Of a DNA stretch of 40,969 bases, positions 7,695-16,171 are shown piece after piece (position 1 is the first letter of the stretch; the number at the start of each line of letters is the position of its first letter). The translations under genes were made by a program, and so were the position numbers. This stretch comes from Coriobacteriales bacterium (GTDB taxonomy: Bacteria > Actinomycetota > Coriobacteriia > Coriobacteriales > UBA8131), in contig JAISUQ010000029.1 in assembly GCA_031272005.1 (NCBI GenBank), forward strand, positions 1 through 40,969. The letters run 5' to 3'. Under the pieces are notes generated by a model, which was given only the letters and a program-made list of their open reading frames with translations, did no database searches and was not told the DNA's origin.

Positions 7695-9555
7695 CAGTTA
7701 AACCTCCGATAACGTTGATAACGCCGCTCCAACAGCTCGCTGGTCCCCAACGTCGACAGCTCGGCCAGGGCTTGGCGCAGCAGCGGGCGCAGGGCGAAGA
7801 TGGCTTCGCTGGCTGCGGCCTCATCGGCGCCGGCGCCAGCGGGCGGTTCGGGCACTATGCCGTCAATCATCGCGAACTCCTTCAGGTCGGCGGCGGTCAG
7901 GCGCATCAGCTCGGCGGCCTCGGCGGCCCGTGAGGCATCCTTCCAGAGGATGCTGGCGAAACCTTCCGGGCTGAGGATGGAATAGATGGCGTTCTCGTAC
8001 ATCAGCACCTTATCCGCCAGCCCCAGCGCCAGCGCCCCGCCGCTGCCGCCCTCGCCGGTTATCACAGCGATGGTCGGCACCCTCAGCTGGCTCAAATCAA
8101 ACAGGCAGCGGGCGATGGCCTCGCCCTGGCCACGCTCCTCGGCGCCGGTGCCGGGGTAGGCGCCGGAGGTGTCGATGAACGTGATGACCGGCCGGCCGAA
8201 CTTCTCGGCCTGGGCGATGGCGCGCTGGAACTTGCGGTAGCCCTCCGGGTGCGACATGCCGAAGTTGCAGGCGATGTTGCTGGACAGATCGGTGCCCTTG
8301 ACGTGCCCGGCCAGCGTTACCGGCCGCCCTTCAAAGCGGGCGATGCCGCAAATCAGCGAGCGGTCATCAGCATACAGCCGATCGCCGTGCGTCTCGAAGA
8401 AGTCCTCAAAAAGCTGGGAGATAAAATCGCCAATCCGCGGCCGTCCGACATCCCGCGCCAGGGCCACCCGTTCGCTGGCCGTGATGGTTGGCGTCGATGT
8501 GGCTGAGGCTGAGGCGGGGGAGACGTCCGGCGCCAATGGAGCAGCAGAAGCGGCATCCGAGGCTGCCCCAATGCCCGCATCTGCAGCAATGACTGCAGCC
8601 GACACCTCAGCGCCAGTCACCTTATCAGCTTCGCCCGCTGCGTCCGCTGCCCCCGGATCTGCTCCCACCGCGTTGCTTGCACCCGCTGTCCCCGCCGCGT
8701 CTGCCGCCCCTGCGCTCGCGCCCACCGCGCCCGCACCCGCCGCCGCCCCTGCACTCGCACCCACCGCACCCGCTGACACCACATCACCCACATCCGCCAC
8801 ATGCAACCGCAGCAGCAAGCCCAGCGTCTCGCGCAGCTTCTCCCGCGCCACCACGGCGTCCACGAAGCCGTGCTTCAGCTGGAACTCCGCACTCTGGAAG
8901 CCCTCCGGCAGTTTGGTGCCCAGGGTCTGCTCAATCACCCGCGGCCCGGCAAAGCCGATCAGTGCCCCCGGCTCAGCCAGGATAATGTCGCCCAGCGAGG
9001 CAAAGGAGGCGGTCACACCGCCGGTGGTGGGATGGCAAAGCACGCTGATGAACAGCCCGCCGGCAGCCGCCAGCCGCCGCACGGCAGCAGCGGTCTTGGC
9101 CATCTGCATCAGCGAGAACATCCCCTCCTGCATCCGCGCCCCGCCGCTGGCGGCGAAGATGATCAGCGCCAACCGCTGCTCCAACGCATACTCGGCGGCC
9201 AGGGCGACCGTCTCGCCAACCACCGTGCCCATGCTGCCCATCAAGACCTCTGGCAGCAACTCCACGCAAACAACCCCGCAACCGCAGATGCGGCCGCTTT
9301 TGCAGAGCACAGCATCAGGCAGGCCGCTGCGCTTGGTCAACCCGGCCAGCTTCTCCGCATAACCCGGAAACCCCAACGGGTCCCGCGTGGCCAGCTCGCC
9401 AAACAGCGGAGAAGCGCTGCCCTTGTCCAACACCTCGTCGATGCGGCTGCGAAACCGGATACGCGCCTTGCTCTGGCGCCCGGCCCGGCGTTCCTCAGAC
9501 AAGGCCTCCAAACTCTCCTTGCGCTGGCGAAAAGCCTCAAAGATGTTCAGCGGCG

Positions 9556-9559
<4 letters not shown>
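7694..9559 (-). CDS. accDA: Fused acetyl-CoA carboxylase carboxyltransferase AccD-AccA
   Basis: Carboxyltransferase that moves CO2 from biotin-AccB to acetyl-CoA, giving malonyl-CoA. Residues 1-256 are the beta (AccD) domain with GSMGTVVGE, FAASGGARMQEG and IGFAGPRVIEQT. Residues about 362-621 are the alpha (AccA) domain with GDRLYADDRSLICGIA, IDTSGAYPGTGAEERGQ and TGEGGSGGALALG. An Ala/Gly/Asp-rich linker of about 105 residues (257-361) joins them. The N-terminal Cys4 zinc ribbon of most AccD proteins is missing. The start is GTG at 9559, overlapping the accC stop as GTGA. In most bacteria these are two genes. Confidence 0.93.
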
Positions 9560-10932
<1,373 letters not shown>

Positions 10933-10934
10933 GG

Positions 10935-11579
10935 CTACCTCACGGCGCTGTCTGCTGCGATGGCAAACAGCAGGTCGCCGTACTCCGCCAACCGACCGTT
11001 CTCCGCCGGCGCGGCGGTGATGGTACCGCCAACCGGCGCTGTAACCTGGTTGAAGGTCTTCATCGCCTCAATCAGGCAGAGCACATCGCCAGCGTTGACA
11101 TGTTCGCCTACCGTTGCATAAGGCTCGCTGCCCGGCTCGGCACTGCGATAGATGATGCCCAGCAAAGGCGCCGTAACCAGGATGTCTGAGGGATTTATGG
11201 CGGAGAAGGTCGTGTTGTTGGCAGCGCTGCCAACGGGGGAGCCAGAAGGGCTGCCGGCAGCTTGGTTGCCCGCGGCGTGATTGCTGACGAGAGTACCGCC
11301 GCCGCCTGCACCGTCAGCTCCGCCAACACCGCCCGCACCGAATGCACTAACGCGGCCATCCACACCTGCTCCAGCATCGCTAAACAGCGTGGAGGCATCT
11401 CCCAGCAACTGCCCACTCGTCGCACCAGCGGTCAGATGGCTGGCAGCTGCGGGGTAGCCCAGATACTGGATGTTGACCGGCTGTCGTTCGAGGACAAGGC
11501 GCACACCACCCTCCTCATATTCGAGGCGGGTCAGGTTATGCGATTCGAACAGAGCAGCCAGTTCTTCTGGCGACCTCAT
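10935..11579 (-). CDS. accB: Biotin carboxyl carrier protein AccB, long linker
   Basis: Carries the carboxyl group on biotin. The N-terminal helix (1-35) is followed by an 80-residue Gly/Ala/Ser-rich linker (about 45-125) and a C-terminal biotinyl domain from about residue 130. Lys174 in LIEAMKTFNQV is the expected biotinylation site, and the thumb-like and PVGGTI segments are present. At 214 residues it is longer than the common ~155; the linker explains the difference. The ATG overlaps the acpP stop as ATGA. Confidence 0.95.
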   Translation of the reverse strand: MRSPEELAALFESHNLTRLEYEEGGVRLVLERQPVNIQYLGYPAAASHLTAGATSGQLLGDASTLFSDAGAGVDGRVSAFGAGGVGGADGAGGGGTLVSNHAAGNQAAGSPSGSPVGSAANNTTFSAINPSDILVTAPLLGIIYRSAEPGSEPYATVGEHVNAGDVLCLIEAMKTFNQVTAPVGGTITAAPAENGRLAEYGDLLFAIAADSAVR

Positions 11580-11815
11580 GCCTTCAGGGAGTCGATGAGC
11601 GAAACGACGTCGCCAACGGTCTTCAAGCCCTCGGCATCGGCCGCCTCAATGGTCACGCCGAACTCGTCTTCCAGCGACATAATCAGCTCCACGGCGTCCA
11701 GCGAGTCCGCACCCAAGTCGTCCGCGATGTCTGATTCCAGCTTGATATCCGCAGCGTCCAGGCTCAGCTGGGCCACCAGCACCTTCTGAATCGCCTCAAA
11801 CGTACCATCTGCCAT
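11576..11815 (-). CDS. acpP: Acyl carrier protein AcpP
   Basis: A 79-residue carrier protein that holds growing acyl chains on a 4'-phosphopantetheine arm. Ser38 in DDLGADSLDAVELIM is the attachment site; the protein is acidic and all-helical as expected. The frame is open upstream, but MADGTFEAIQKVL with AGAAGG-like SD (AGAAGG, 7 nt before the ATG) fixes the start at 11815. It is the first gene of the operon, about 60 nt downstream of the predicted transcription start. No AcpS gene is visible in the window. Confidence 0.95.
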   Translation of the reverse strand: MADGTFEAIQKVLVAQLSLDAADIKLESDIADDLGADSLDAVELIMSLEDEFGVTIEAADAEGLKTVGDVVSLIDSLKA

Positions 11816-11865
11816 CTGCCAACCTTCTTTCATCCACACCAGGCGACGCCCTGCCAACCAAAGAA

Positions 11866-11883
11866 ACTTAAAATTCTTTAAGT
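11866..11883. promoter_or_regulatory. Palindromic operator candidate 1, fatty-acid operon
   Basis: The 18-bp sequence ACTTAAAATTCTTTAAGT is an inverted repeat with perfect 7-bp arms and a 4-bp centre. It starts directly after the -10 box on the minus strand and covers the expected transcription start. A protein bound here would block initiation. The operon's own MarR protein is the natural candidate; binding is not proven. Confidence 0.7.
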
Positions 11884-11912
11884 ATTATTCGCCCCTTGCC
11901 CCACTTTGTCAA
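11884..11912 (-). promoter_or_regulatory. Sigma-70-type promoter of the acpP-marR operon
   Basis: On the minus strand TTGACA (11912-11907) is followed by a 17-bp spacer and AATAAT (11889-11884), a near-consensus promoter for a housekeeping sigma factor. It lies 69 bp upstream of the acpP start codon. It is the only strong promoter I see for the 10.3-kb operon. Confidence 0.75.
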
Positions 11913-11917
11913 GTGGG
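11900..11917. promoter_or_regulatory. Palindromic operator candidate 2, over the -35 box
   Basis: CCCACTT and AAGTGGG form perfect 7-bp arms around TGTC, which is part of the -35 hexamer. The layout (7-4-7, 18 bp) equals that of candidate 1, and both carry ACTT/AAGT in the arms. The centres are 34 bp apart, about three helix turns. Confidence 0.55.
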
Positions 11918-12205
11918 ATCACTACAGGCTCTTGAAAACACTCTCCACAGCTACACCGCCAAGGTGTTTGGATACAAAATCGATTTCTTTGCGCGCTGGG
12001 GAAAGGTGTCGAGATGAACGCGACAAAATGTATACCTTTCGTCGCGTATGCACGATAAAACGTAGGGGTGCGTGTTGCGCGGTGCCGCGGGATGAGCCAT
12101 TCCCGGGCTTGCGTGAGAAGCTCGGTGGAAGTGCCGCCGGGATGACACGGTTTTGACATTCTCGCTTGATAAGTTGGGGGTGCGGACAATATCGCTTAGT
12201 AACGG
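11918..12205. repeat. Intergenic region with composite dispersed repeat (copy A)
   Basis: No gene is seen between the operon promoter and the DUF3791 promoter. Read on the minus strand, 12203-12153 has TAAGCGATATTG, then AACTTATCAAGCGA, then AATGTCAA. The same three blocks occur in the same order at 31397-31430. Next to it, 12092-12146 has GC-rich arms such as ATTCCCGGGCTTG and CCGGGATGAC, resembling a degenerate copy of the paired-hairpin repeat at 31512-31594. Both copies lie next to toxin-antitoxin-type genes. Confidence 0.6.
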
Positions 12206-12225
12206 CACAATTCTGAAGTGAGCAA

Positions 12226-12252
12226 TTGTATGGACACCCAACCTGTTATAAT
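12226..12252 (+). promoter_or_regulatory. Promoter candidate of DUF3791/DUF3990 module 1
   Basis: A perfect TATAAT at 12247-12252 with TTGTAT at 12226-12231 (15-bp spacer, or ATTGTA at 16 bp). It lies 16 bp before the DUF3791 start codon. The short leader contains AGAAGGA as ribosome binding site. Confidence 0.5.
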
Positions 12253-12268
12253 CTGGCAAGAAGGAATA

Positions 12269-12484
12269 ATGAAGCAAACAGAGAAATATCAGAACTTGAT
12301 TATCGTAGCTGCTATTGACGGCTATTCGAATAAGCATGGCTTGTCCCCCAGTGATACATTCAAACTATTTCGCAGGTATGATGTCTTTGAGGCTCTCCGT
12401 CAGAGTGCTGACAGCCTGCACACGCAAAGCTTCGACGATAGCGCCGACTTTGCCGAAGACTTCATTGCGAGGATGTCTAAGTGA
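12269..12484 (+). CDS. DUF3791 family protein, module 1 gene 1
   Basis: A 71-residue acidic protein that fits DUF3791: YSNKHGLSPSDTFKLFRRYDVFEALR, then a segment around DSLHTQSFDDSADFAEDFI. The frame is open upstream, but AGAAGGA 5 nt before the ATG at 12269 and the family length favour this start. The stop overlaps the GTG of the DUF3990 gene (GTGA). DUF3791 proteins are commonly encoded beside DUF3990 proteins; an antitoxin or adaptor role is inference. The equivalent gene in module 2 starts at 22860. Confidence 0.75.
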   Translation: MKQTEKYQNLIIVAAIDGYSNKHGLSPSDTFKLFRRYDVFEALRQSADSLHTQSFDDSADFAEDFIARMSK

Positions 12485-12963
12485 CAACATTGCGTCTCTA
12501 TCATGGCTCGAACTGCGATTTTTCTCGTATTGATTTGAACCATTCACGAGACAAACGCGATTTTAGCAAGGGGTTTTATGCAACAACCCTGCGCGAACAA
12601 GCTGAAAGTTGGGCCGCAACAACACATTTGCGCTATGATGGCGAGGGCAAGTTCCTTTACCTGCTCGATTTGAATCTTGACCCAAGCCTTGCAATATTGG
12701 AATTCGATGGTATTACTGCAGATTGGCTGGAGATGGTTAAGGAAAACCGCATCAAAGGTGGTTTGCAACATTCGTACGATATTGTGCGTGGGCCTGTGGC
12801 TGATGACGATACGATGCCGACACTTTCCCTATACGTTGATGGTTTGCTGAGCGTGGAAGCAACTATGCGTCAACTGGAGTATTCCAAGCCCAACGACCAA
12901 GTGTCATTGCATACACCGATTGCCCTGCAAAAGCTGGAATTGGTTGGAAAAGTGCGCTTATGA
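12481..12963 (+). CDS. DUF3990 family protein, ADP-ribosyltransferase-like
   Basis: A 160-residue protein of the DUF3990 family. LYHGS (6-10), DFSKGFYATTLREQAESWA (27-45), SYDIVRGPVADDDT (98-111) and the C-terminal NDQVSLHTPIALQKL match the family pattern. From memory the family belongs to the ADP-ribosyltransferase clan; H8 and Y33 would then be the first two NAD-site residues, and the third is not certain from sequence alone. The start is GTG at 12481, overlapping DUF3791, and the stop overlaps the next gene as ATGA. Probable toxin or effector of the module; substrate unknown. Confidence 0.75.
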   Translation: MTTLRLYHGSNCDFSRIDLNHSRDKRDFSKGFYATTLREQAESWAATTHLRYDGEGKFLYLLDLNLDPSLAILEFDGITADWLEMVKENRIKGGLQHSYDIVRGPVADDDTMPTLSLYVDGLLSVEATMRQLEYSKPNDQVSLHTPIALQKLELVGKVRL

Positions 12964-13199
12964 GCCAACACTATTTCTACAAAGAGAAGAACCTGACTTC
13001 GATTATCCTGCTCAAGACCGAGAAAGTAGTCGAATTGATAGCTGCAAGAGAAGGCATAGACTTCGAGTCGGCGCTGGAGAAGTTCCTGGACTCGAAAACC
13101 TACGAGTCGCTCTGCAACCCAGACACCCTGCTTTGGTCTGAGAGCTCCCCTTTCATCCTGGATGATTACCTGAGAGAGTTGTCGGTTTCCGGCCGTTGA
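12960..13199 (+). CDS. Small third protein of DUF3990 module 1
   Basis: A 79-residue protein without a name I can give. Its core, IDFESALEKFLDSKTYESL followed by LLWSESSPFILDDYL, matches the third gene of module 2 (SLNEALSRMTKADLYPSL, then KLWMENPLDLADLF) in pattern, spacing and gene position. Overlap with DUF3990 is ATGA. Being small, acidic and tightly coupled, it is a candidate antitoxin or accessory factor. The Trp followed by an acidic/Pro motif may be an interaction surface; that is inference. Confidence 0.7.
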   Translation: MSQHYFYKEKNLTSIILLKTEKVVELIAAREGIDFESALEKFLDSKTYESLCNPDTLLWSESSPFILDDYLRELSVSGR

Positions 13200-13222
13200 A
13201 CCAATTGCGCTGCTGGTATACT
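13196..13222 (+). promoter_or_regulatory. Promoter candidate of the tat-hyp-topA gene run
   Basis: TTGAAC at 13196-13201 and TATACT at 13217-13222 with a short 15-bp spacer, about 56 bp before the chosen tatA/B start codon. The -35 overlaps the end of the preceding small gene. Confidence 0.4.
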
Positions 13223-13278
13223 ATGTTAACTTGCGCCGCGAGGCGCTTATCTCCGCTGATTACTCCCTAAGGAGCGCT

Positions 13279-14145
13279 GTGTTTGGTTTAGGTGGATTCG
13301 AGATTGCGATTATCGCGCTGTTCGGATTCCTGATATTCGGGCCGGATAAGTTGCCGCAGATTGCCCGTACCATCGGCCGGGCGATGCGGCAGTTCCGCAG
13401 TGCCCAGGAGCAGATGAACAAGGTCATCAAGGCCGAGGTCTATGACCCTTTGAAGGACATCGAGCCGATTGCCAACCCCTTCGCCGGCCTCAATCTGGAA
13501 GACGCCCTGACCGGCAAGAAGAGCGACAAAGCGGCGGAGAAGAAAGACGACAAGAAAGCCGATAAGCCTGCTGCGTTGAAGTCGGGCGATAAGACCGCTG
13601 GCAAGGCTGGCAGAAGCAAGGCTGGCGACAAGTCCGGTAAAGCCGATACTACAACTGAGGACGCCAAGCCGATTCCGGCTGACGCCATGCAGGCAGCCAT
13701 CGCTGGGCAGGCCAGCAAGGCCAAGGAGGCGGCTGCCAAGTCGGCCAAGTCGGCCAAGGCGGCTGAGAAGCGGGCTGGCGGATCGGCTGGCGCCGGGGCA
13801 GGCGGGTCAGCCACCGCAGGCGGGGCAGCCACCGCAGGCGGAGCGGCTGCTGTCGCGTCTGCCACCACCAACACCACCAGCAAAGCGTCAACTGAGAGCT
13901 TCGCCGAGCGCCGCGCCCGGCTGGAGCGGGAGCACGCCGCTGCCAAGGCGGCCAAGGCTGCCGAAGCAGCCGCAGACGGCGGCGCATCATCTGACACTGC
14001 GTCTGCCGGCGCCGCGCCTGCCAACGCCACCACCGGCGCTGCGACTGCCGCTGCCGCTGCTGGAGCCGCAACTGCCTCAACAGACAGCACGCCTGATGCG
14101 CCCGCAACCGCTTCTGGCTCAGCCGCCGATGGAGGTGGCCGGTAA
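13279..14145 (+). CDS. Twin-arginine translocase TatA/TatB family protein
   Basis: A membrane subunit of the Tat export system for folded proteins. The start is GTG at 13279, with AAGGAG just upstream, giving MFGLGGFEIAIIALFGFLIF (one N-terminal membrane helix), then FGPDKLPQIARTIGRAMRQF, the amphipathic helix with the conserved hinge. TatA and TatB cannot be told apart reliably; Pro-rich LPQIARTIGRAM leans to TatB. After about residue 75 the protein becomes a 210-residue Lys/Ala/Gly/Ser-rich tail, far longer than usual. TAATG overlap with tatC. Confidence 0.88.
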   Translation: MFGLGGFEIAIIALFGFLIFGPDKLPQIARTIGRAMRQFRSAQEQMNKVIKAEVYDPLKDIEPIANPFAGLNLEDALTGKKSDKAAEKKDDKKADKPAALKSGDKTAGKAGRSKAGDKSGKADTTTEDAKPIPADAMQAAIAGQASKAKEAAAKSAKSAKAAEKRAGGSAGAGAGGSATAGGAATAGGAAAVASATTNTTSKASTESFAERRARLEREHAAAKAAKAAEAAADGGASSDTASAGAAPANATTGAATAAAAAGAATASTDSTPDAPATASGSAADGGGR

Positions 14146-15014
14146 TGCCAGTCGGACAAGCCCGGATGCCGCTGTTTGACCACATCGGCGAACTGCGCCG
14201 CCGGATGACGGTCATCGTGGTTGCCCTGCTCATCGCCACCATGGCGCTTTACTTCATCTCGCCGATGCTGATCCTGTTCATCGTTCAACCGGTGACTGAA
14301 TACATCAACGGCGGCGAGCCGGTGACCACGCTGGAGGCTCTGCAGCCCATCCTCTATCAGCTCGACCCGCTGGGCGGCTTCTCGCTGCGTTTCAAGGTGG
14401 CGCTGGTCTTCGGCATCCTGGTCACCAGCCCCATCTGGATCTGGCAGCTGCTGGGCTTCTTCGTGCCGGCCCTCAAGCCCAACGAGCGCAAATGGGTACT
14501 GCCCACCTTCTTCGCCGCCGTGCTGTTGTTCGCCTTTGGCATGGTCTTTTGCTACATGCTGATCCTCGACCCGGCCTTCCAGTTCCTGGTCGGCCAGATT
14601 GAGGACTACGCCAGCGTCTTTCCCAACGCCACCGACTATATCAACGTCATCCTGCTGTTTGAGATCGGCTTCGGTGTGGCCTTTGAGCTGCCGCTGGTCG
14701 TCTTCTACCTCACGGTCTTCAACATCGTGCCCTACAAGAAACTGCGCGCCAGTTGGCGAGTGGTATATATAGTGCTGCTGGTGGTCTGCGCCATGGTCAC
14801 GCCGGATGCCAATCCGGTGACCATGCTGCTGATGTTCGCGGCCATGGCCGTGCTTTACGAGGCTTCGTTGTTCATCTCGCGCATCGTGCTGGCCCGCCGC
14901 ATCGCCCGCCAGAAAGCGGCGGAGGCCGGCGAGCTGGACGAGGACGAAGACGACGATGACGATGACGAGGGCGATGAAGACGAAGACGAAGACGAAGACG
15001 AGGACGCGAGCTGA
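14145..15014 (+). CDS. tatC: Twin-arginine translocase subunit TatC
   Basis: Polytopic receptor for twin-arginine signal peptides. MPLFDHIGELRRRM near the N-terminus is the family signature, followed by six hydrophobic segments (for example VIVVALLIATMALYFI and WIWQLLGFFVPALKPNERK). The last 30 residues are almost entirely Asp/Glu, coded by GAC/GAG/GAT repeats; this cytosolic acidic tail is unusual, and the basic tail of the upstream TatA/B suggests they could interact, which is speculation. The gene starts one base before the tatA/B stop ends; hypA begins at the next base after its stop. Confidence 0.93.
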   Translation: MPVGQARMPLFDHIGELRRRMTVIVVALLIATMALYFISPMLILFIVQPVTEYINGGEPVTTLEALQPILYQLDPLGGFSLRFKVALVFGILVTSPIWIWQLLGFFVPALKPNERKWVLPTFFAAVLLFAFGMVFCYMLILDPAFQFLVGQIEDYASVFPNATDYINVILLFEIGFGVAFELPLVVFYLTVFNIVPYKKLRASWRVVYIVLLVVCAMVTPDANPVTMLLMFAAMAVLYEASLFISRIVLARRIARQKAAEAGELDEDEDDDDDDEGDEDEDEDEDEDAS

Positions 15015-15359
15015 GTGCATGAGTTCTCGCTGATGCAGAGTGTGTTGGACACTGTGGAGGCCTCGGCGCGGGATGCCGGGGCCGAACGCGTTACTGTCAT
15101 CAAGCTGGTAATCGGCGAGATGAGCGAGGTGGTGGAAGAAGCGATGGAGTTCGCCTTTGAGGCCCTCTCTCCGCAAACCTTAAGCGCAGGAGCCGCGCTG
15201 GAGATGCGCATCGTACGCCCGCGCTCGCGCTGCGCGGCCTGCGGCCAGGAATTCGAGCACGACCGCTACCACCGCGCCTGTCCCCACTGCGGCTCCCTGG
15301 CCTGCGAGCTGATAGCCGGTCGGGAGTTATATATAGATGCAATCGAGATAGAGAATTAG
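15015..15359 (+). CDS. hypA: Hydrogenase maturation nickel chaperone HypA
   Basis: Delivers nickel during [NiFe]-hydrogenase (or urease) maturation together with HypB. It starts with GTG, giving MHEFSLMQSVLDTVE, and His2 is the conserved nickel ligand, which fixes this start. The zinc site is Cys73, Cys76, Cys89 and Cys92 (CAAC and CPHC). Its 114 residues are standard length. No hydrogenase genes lie in the window. Neighbouring tat genes fit a cell that exports a [NiFe]-hydrogenase by the Tat route. Confidence 0.95.
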   Translation: MHEFSLMQSVLDTVEASARDAGAERVTVIKLVIGEMSEVVEEAMEFAFEALSPQTLSAGAALEMRIVRPRSRCAACGQEFEHDRYHRACPHCGSLACELIAGRELYIDAIEIEN

Positions 15360-15372
15360 ATAGAGAACCGCC

Positions 15373-16041
15373 ATGCAACTGGACATCCATAAACCCATCC
15401 TGGACCTCAACGACCGTCTGGCTGCGGAGAACCGCGCCCGCCTCGACGAGCACGGCATCTACCTGCTCGATCTTCTGGCCTCGCCCGGCGCCGGCAAGAC
15501 CTCGTTGATCCTGGCCAGCATCGAGCGCCTGCGTCAGCGCTATCGCATCGCCGTCATCGAGGGCGACATCGCCAGCGACGTCGACTCCCAGAAGATCAAA
15601 GCCCAGGGCATCCCGGCAGTGCAGATCAATACCGGCGGTGCCTGCCATCTGGAGTCAGCGATGGTCAAGCGCGCCCTGGACGCCTTGGACCTCTCCCAAT
15701 TAGACCTGATTATCGTGGAGAACGTCGGCAACCTGGTCTGCCCCACCGATTTCTACCTGGGGGAGGACGCCAAGGTGATGATCCTCTCCGTCCCTGAAGG
15801 GCATGATAAGCCGCTCAAGTATCCGGGCATCTTCCAGGTCGCCCGCGCCGTTATCCTCAATAAGATAGACACCATGCCGGTCTTTGATTTCGATGAGCGG
15901 GCCTTCAGGCAAAGCGTGCAGGACCTCAATCCGCAGGCGCCGGTCTTCCCGCTCAGCGCCACCACGGGCAAAGGATTGGAACTTTGGGTACAATGGCTGG
16001 CTGGGGAAGTTGACAGGAAGTCAGAGCCTGACGACAGCTGA
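15373..16041 (+). CDS. hypB: Hydrogenase/urease nickel incorporation GTPase HypB
   Basis: GTPase that powers nickel insertion. The P-loop is LASPGAGKTSL with Lys42; the metal site at the dimer interface is Cys91-His92 in NTGGACHLES; the NKID guanine-specificity motif and IVENVGNLVCP are present. It lacks the N-terminal His-rich stretch and CxxCGC motif of some HypB proteins, so nickel storage is not expected. It follows hypA by 13 nt. At 222 residues it is normal length. Confidence 0.95.
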   Translation: MQLDIHKPILDLNDRLAAENRARLDEHGIYLLDLLASPGAGKTSLILASIERLRQRYRIAVIEGDIASDVDSQKIKAQGIPAVQINTGGACHLESAMVKRALDALDLSQLDLIIVENVGNLVCPTDFYLGEDAKVMILSVPEGHDKPLKYPGIFQVARAVILNKIDTMPVFDFDERAFRQSVQDLNPQAPVFPLSATTGKGLELWVQWLAGEVDRKSEPDDS

Positions 16042-16082
16042 TGGCAACTGACGGCAGCAGACGGCAGTTGACCGCGTGGCAC

Positions 16083-16118
16083 CAGCCGCCACCAGCCAGC
16101 CAGCCGCCACCAGCCAGC
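16083..16118. repeat. Two perfect 18-bp tandem copies before topA
   Basis: The unit CAGCCGCCACCAGCCAGC occurs at 16083-16100 and 16101-16118. It sits in a low-complexity stretch (about 16030-16145) of CAG/GCC/GGC words between hypB and topA. An open frame runs through it into topA, but the topA start is better placed downstream. Confidence 0.7.
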
Positions 16119-16171
16119 TGCCAGTCGCCGGCCGTCTGCCGCCAGGCAAGCATTTGTATTGGAGATCAGTT

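Noticed and set aside
8256..9362. A 368-codon plus-strand frame opposite accDA
   Set aside because: Pro/Ala/Ser-rich antisense of the low-complexity linker; no domain.
11951..12337. Open frames in the region upstream of the DUF3791 gene
   Set aside because: They translate the dispersed repeat and lack ribosome sites; similar spurious peptides arise from such repeats.
13440..15176. A 578-codon open frame on the minus strand opposite tatA/B and tatC
   Set aside because: Its translation is His/Gln/Asp- and Ala-rich without domains, and arises from the GC bias and repeats of the real Tat genes on the plus strand.
16076..16171. An N-terminal extension of TopA by 32 residues
   Set aside because: It encodes the 18-bp tandem repeats and precedes the conserved Toprim start; the TTG at 16172 has a good ribosome site.
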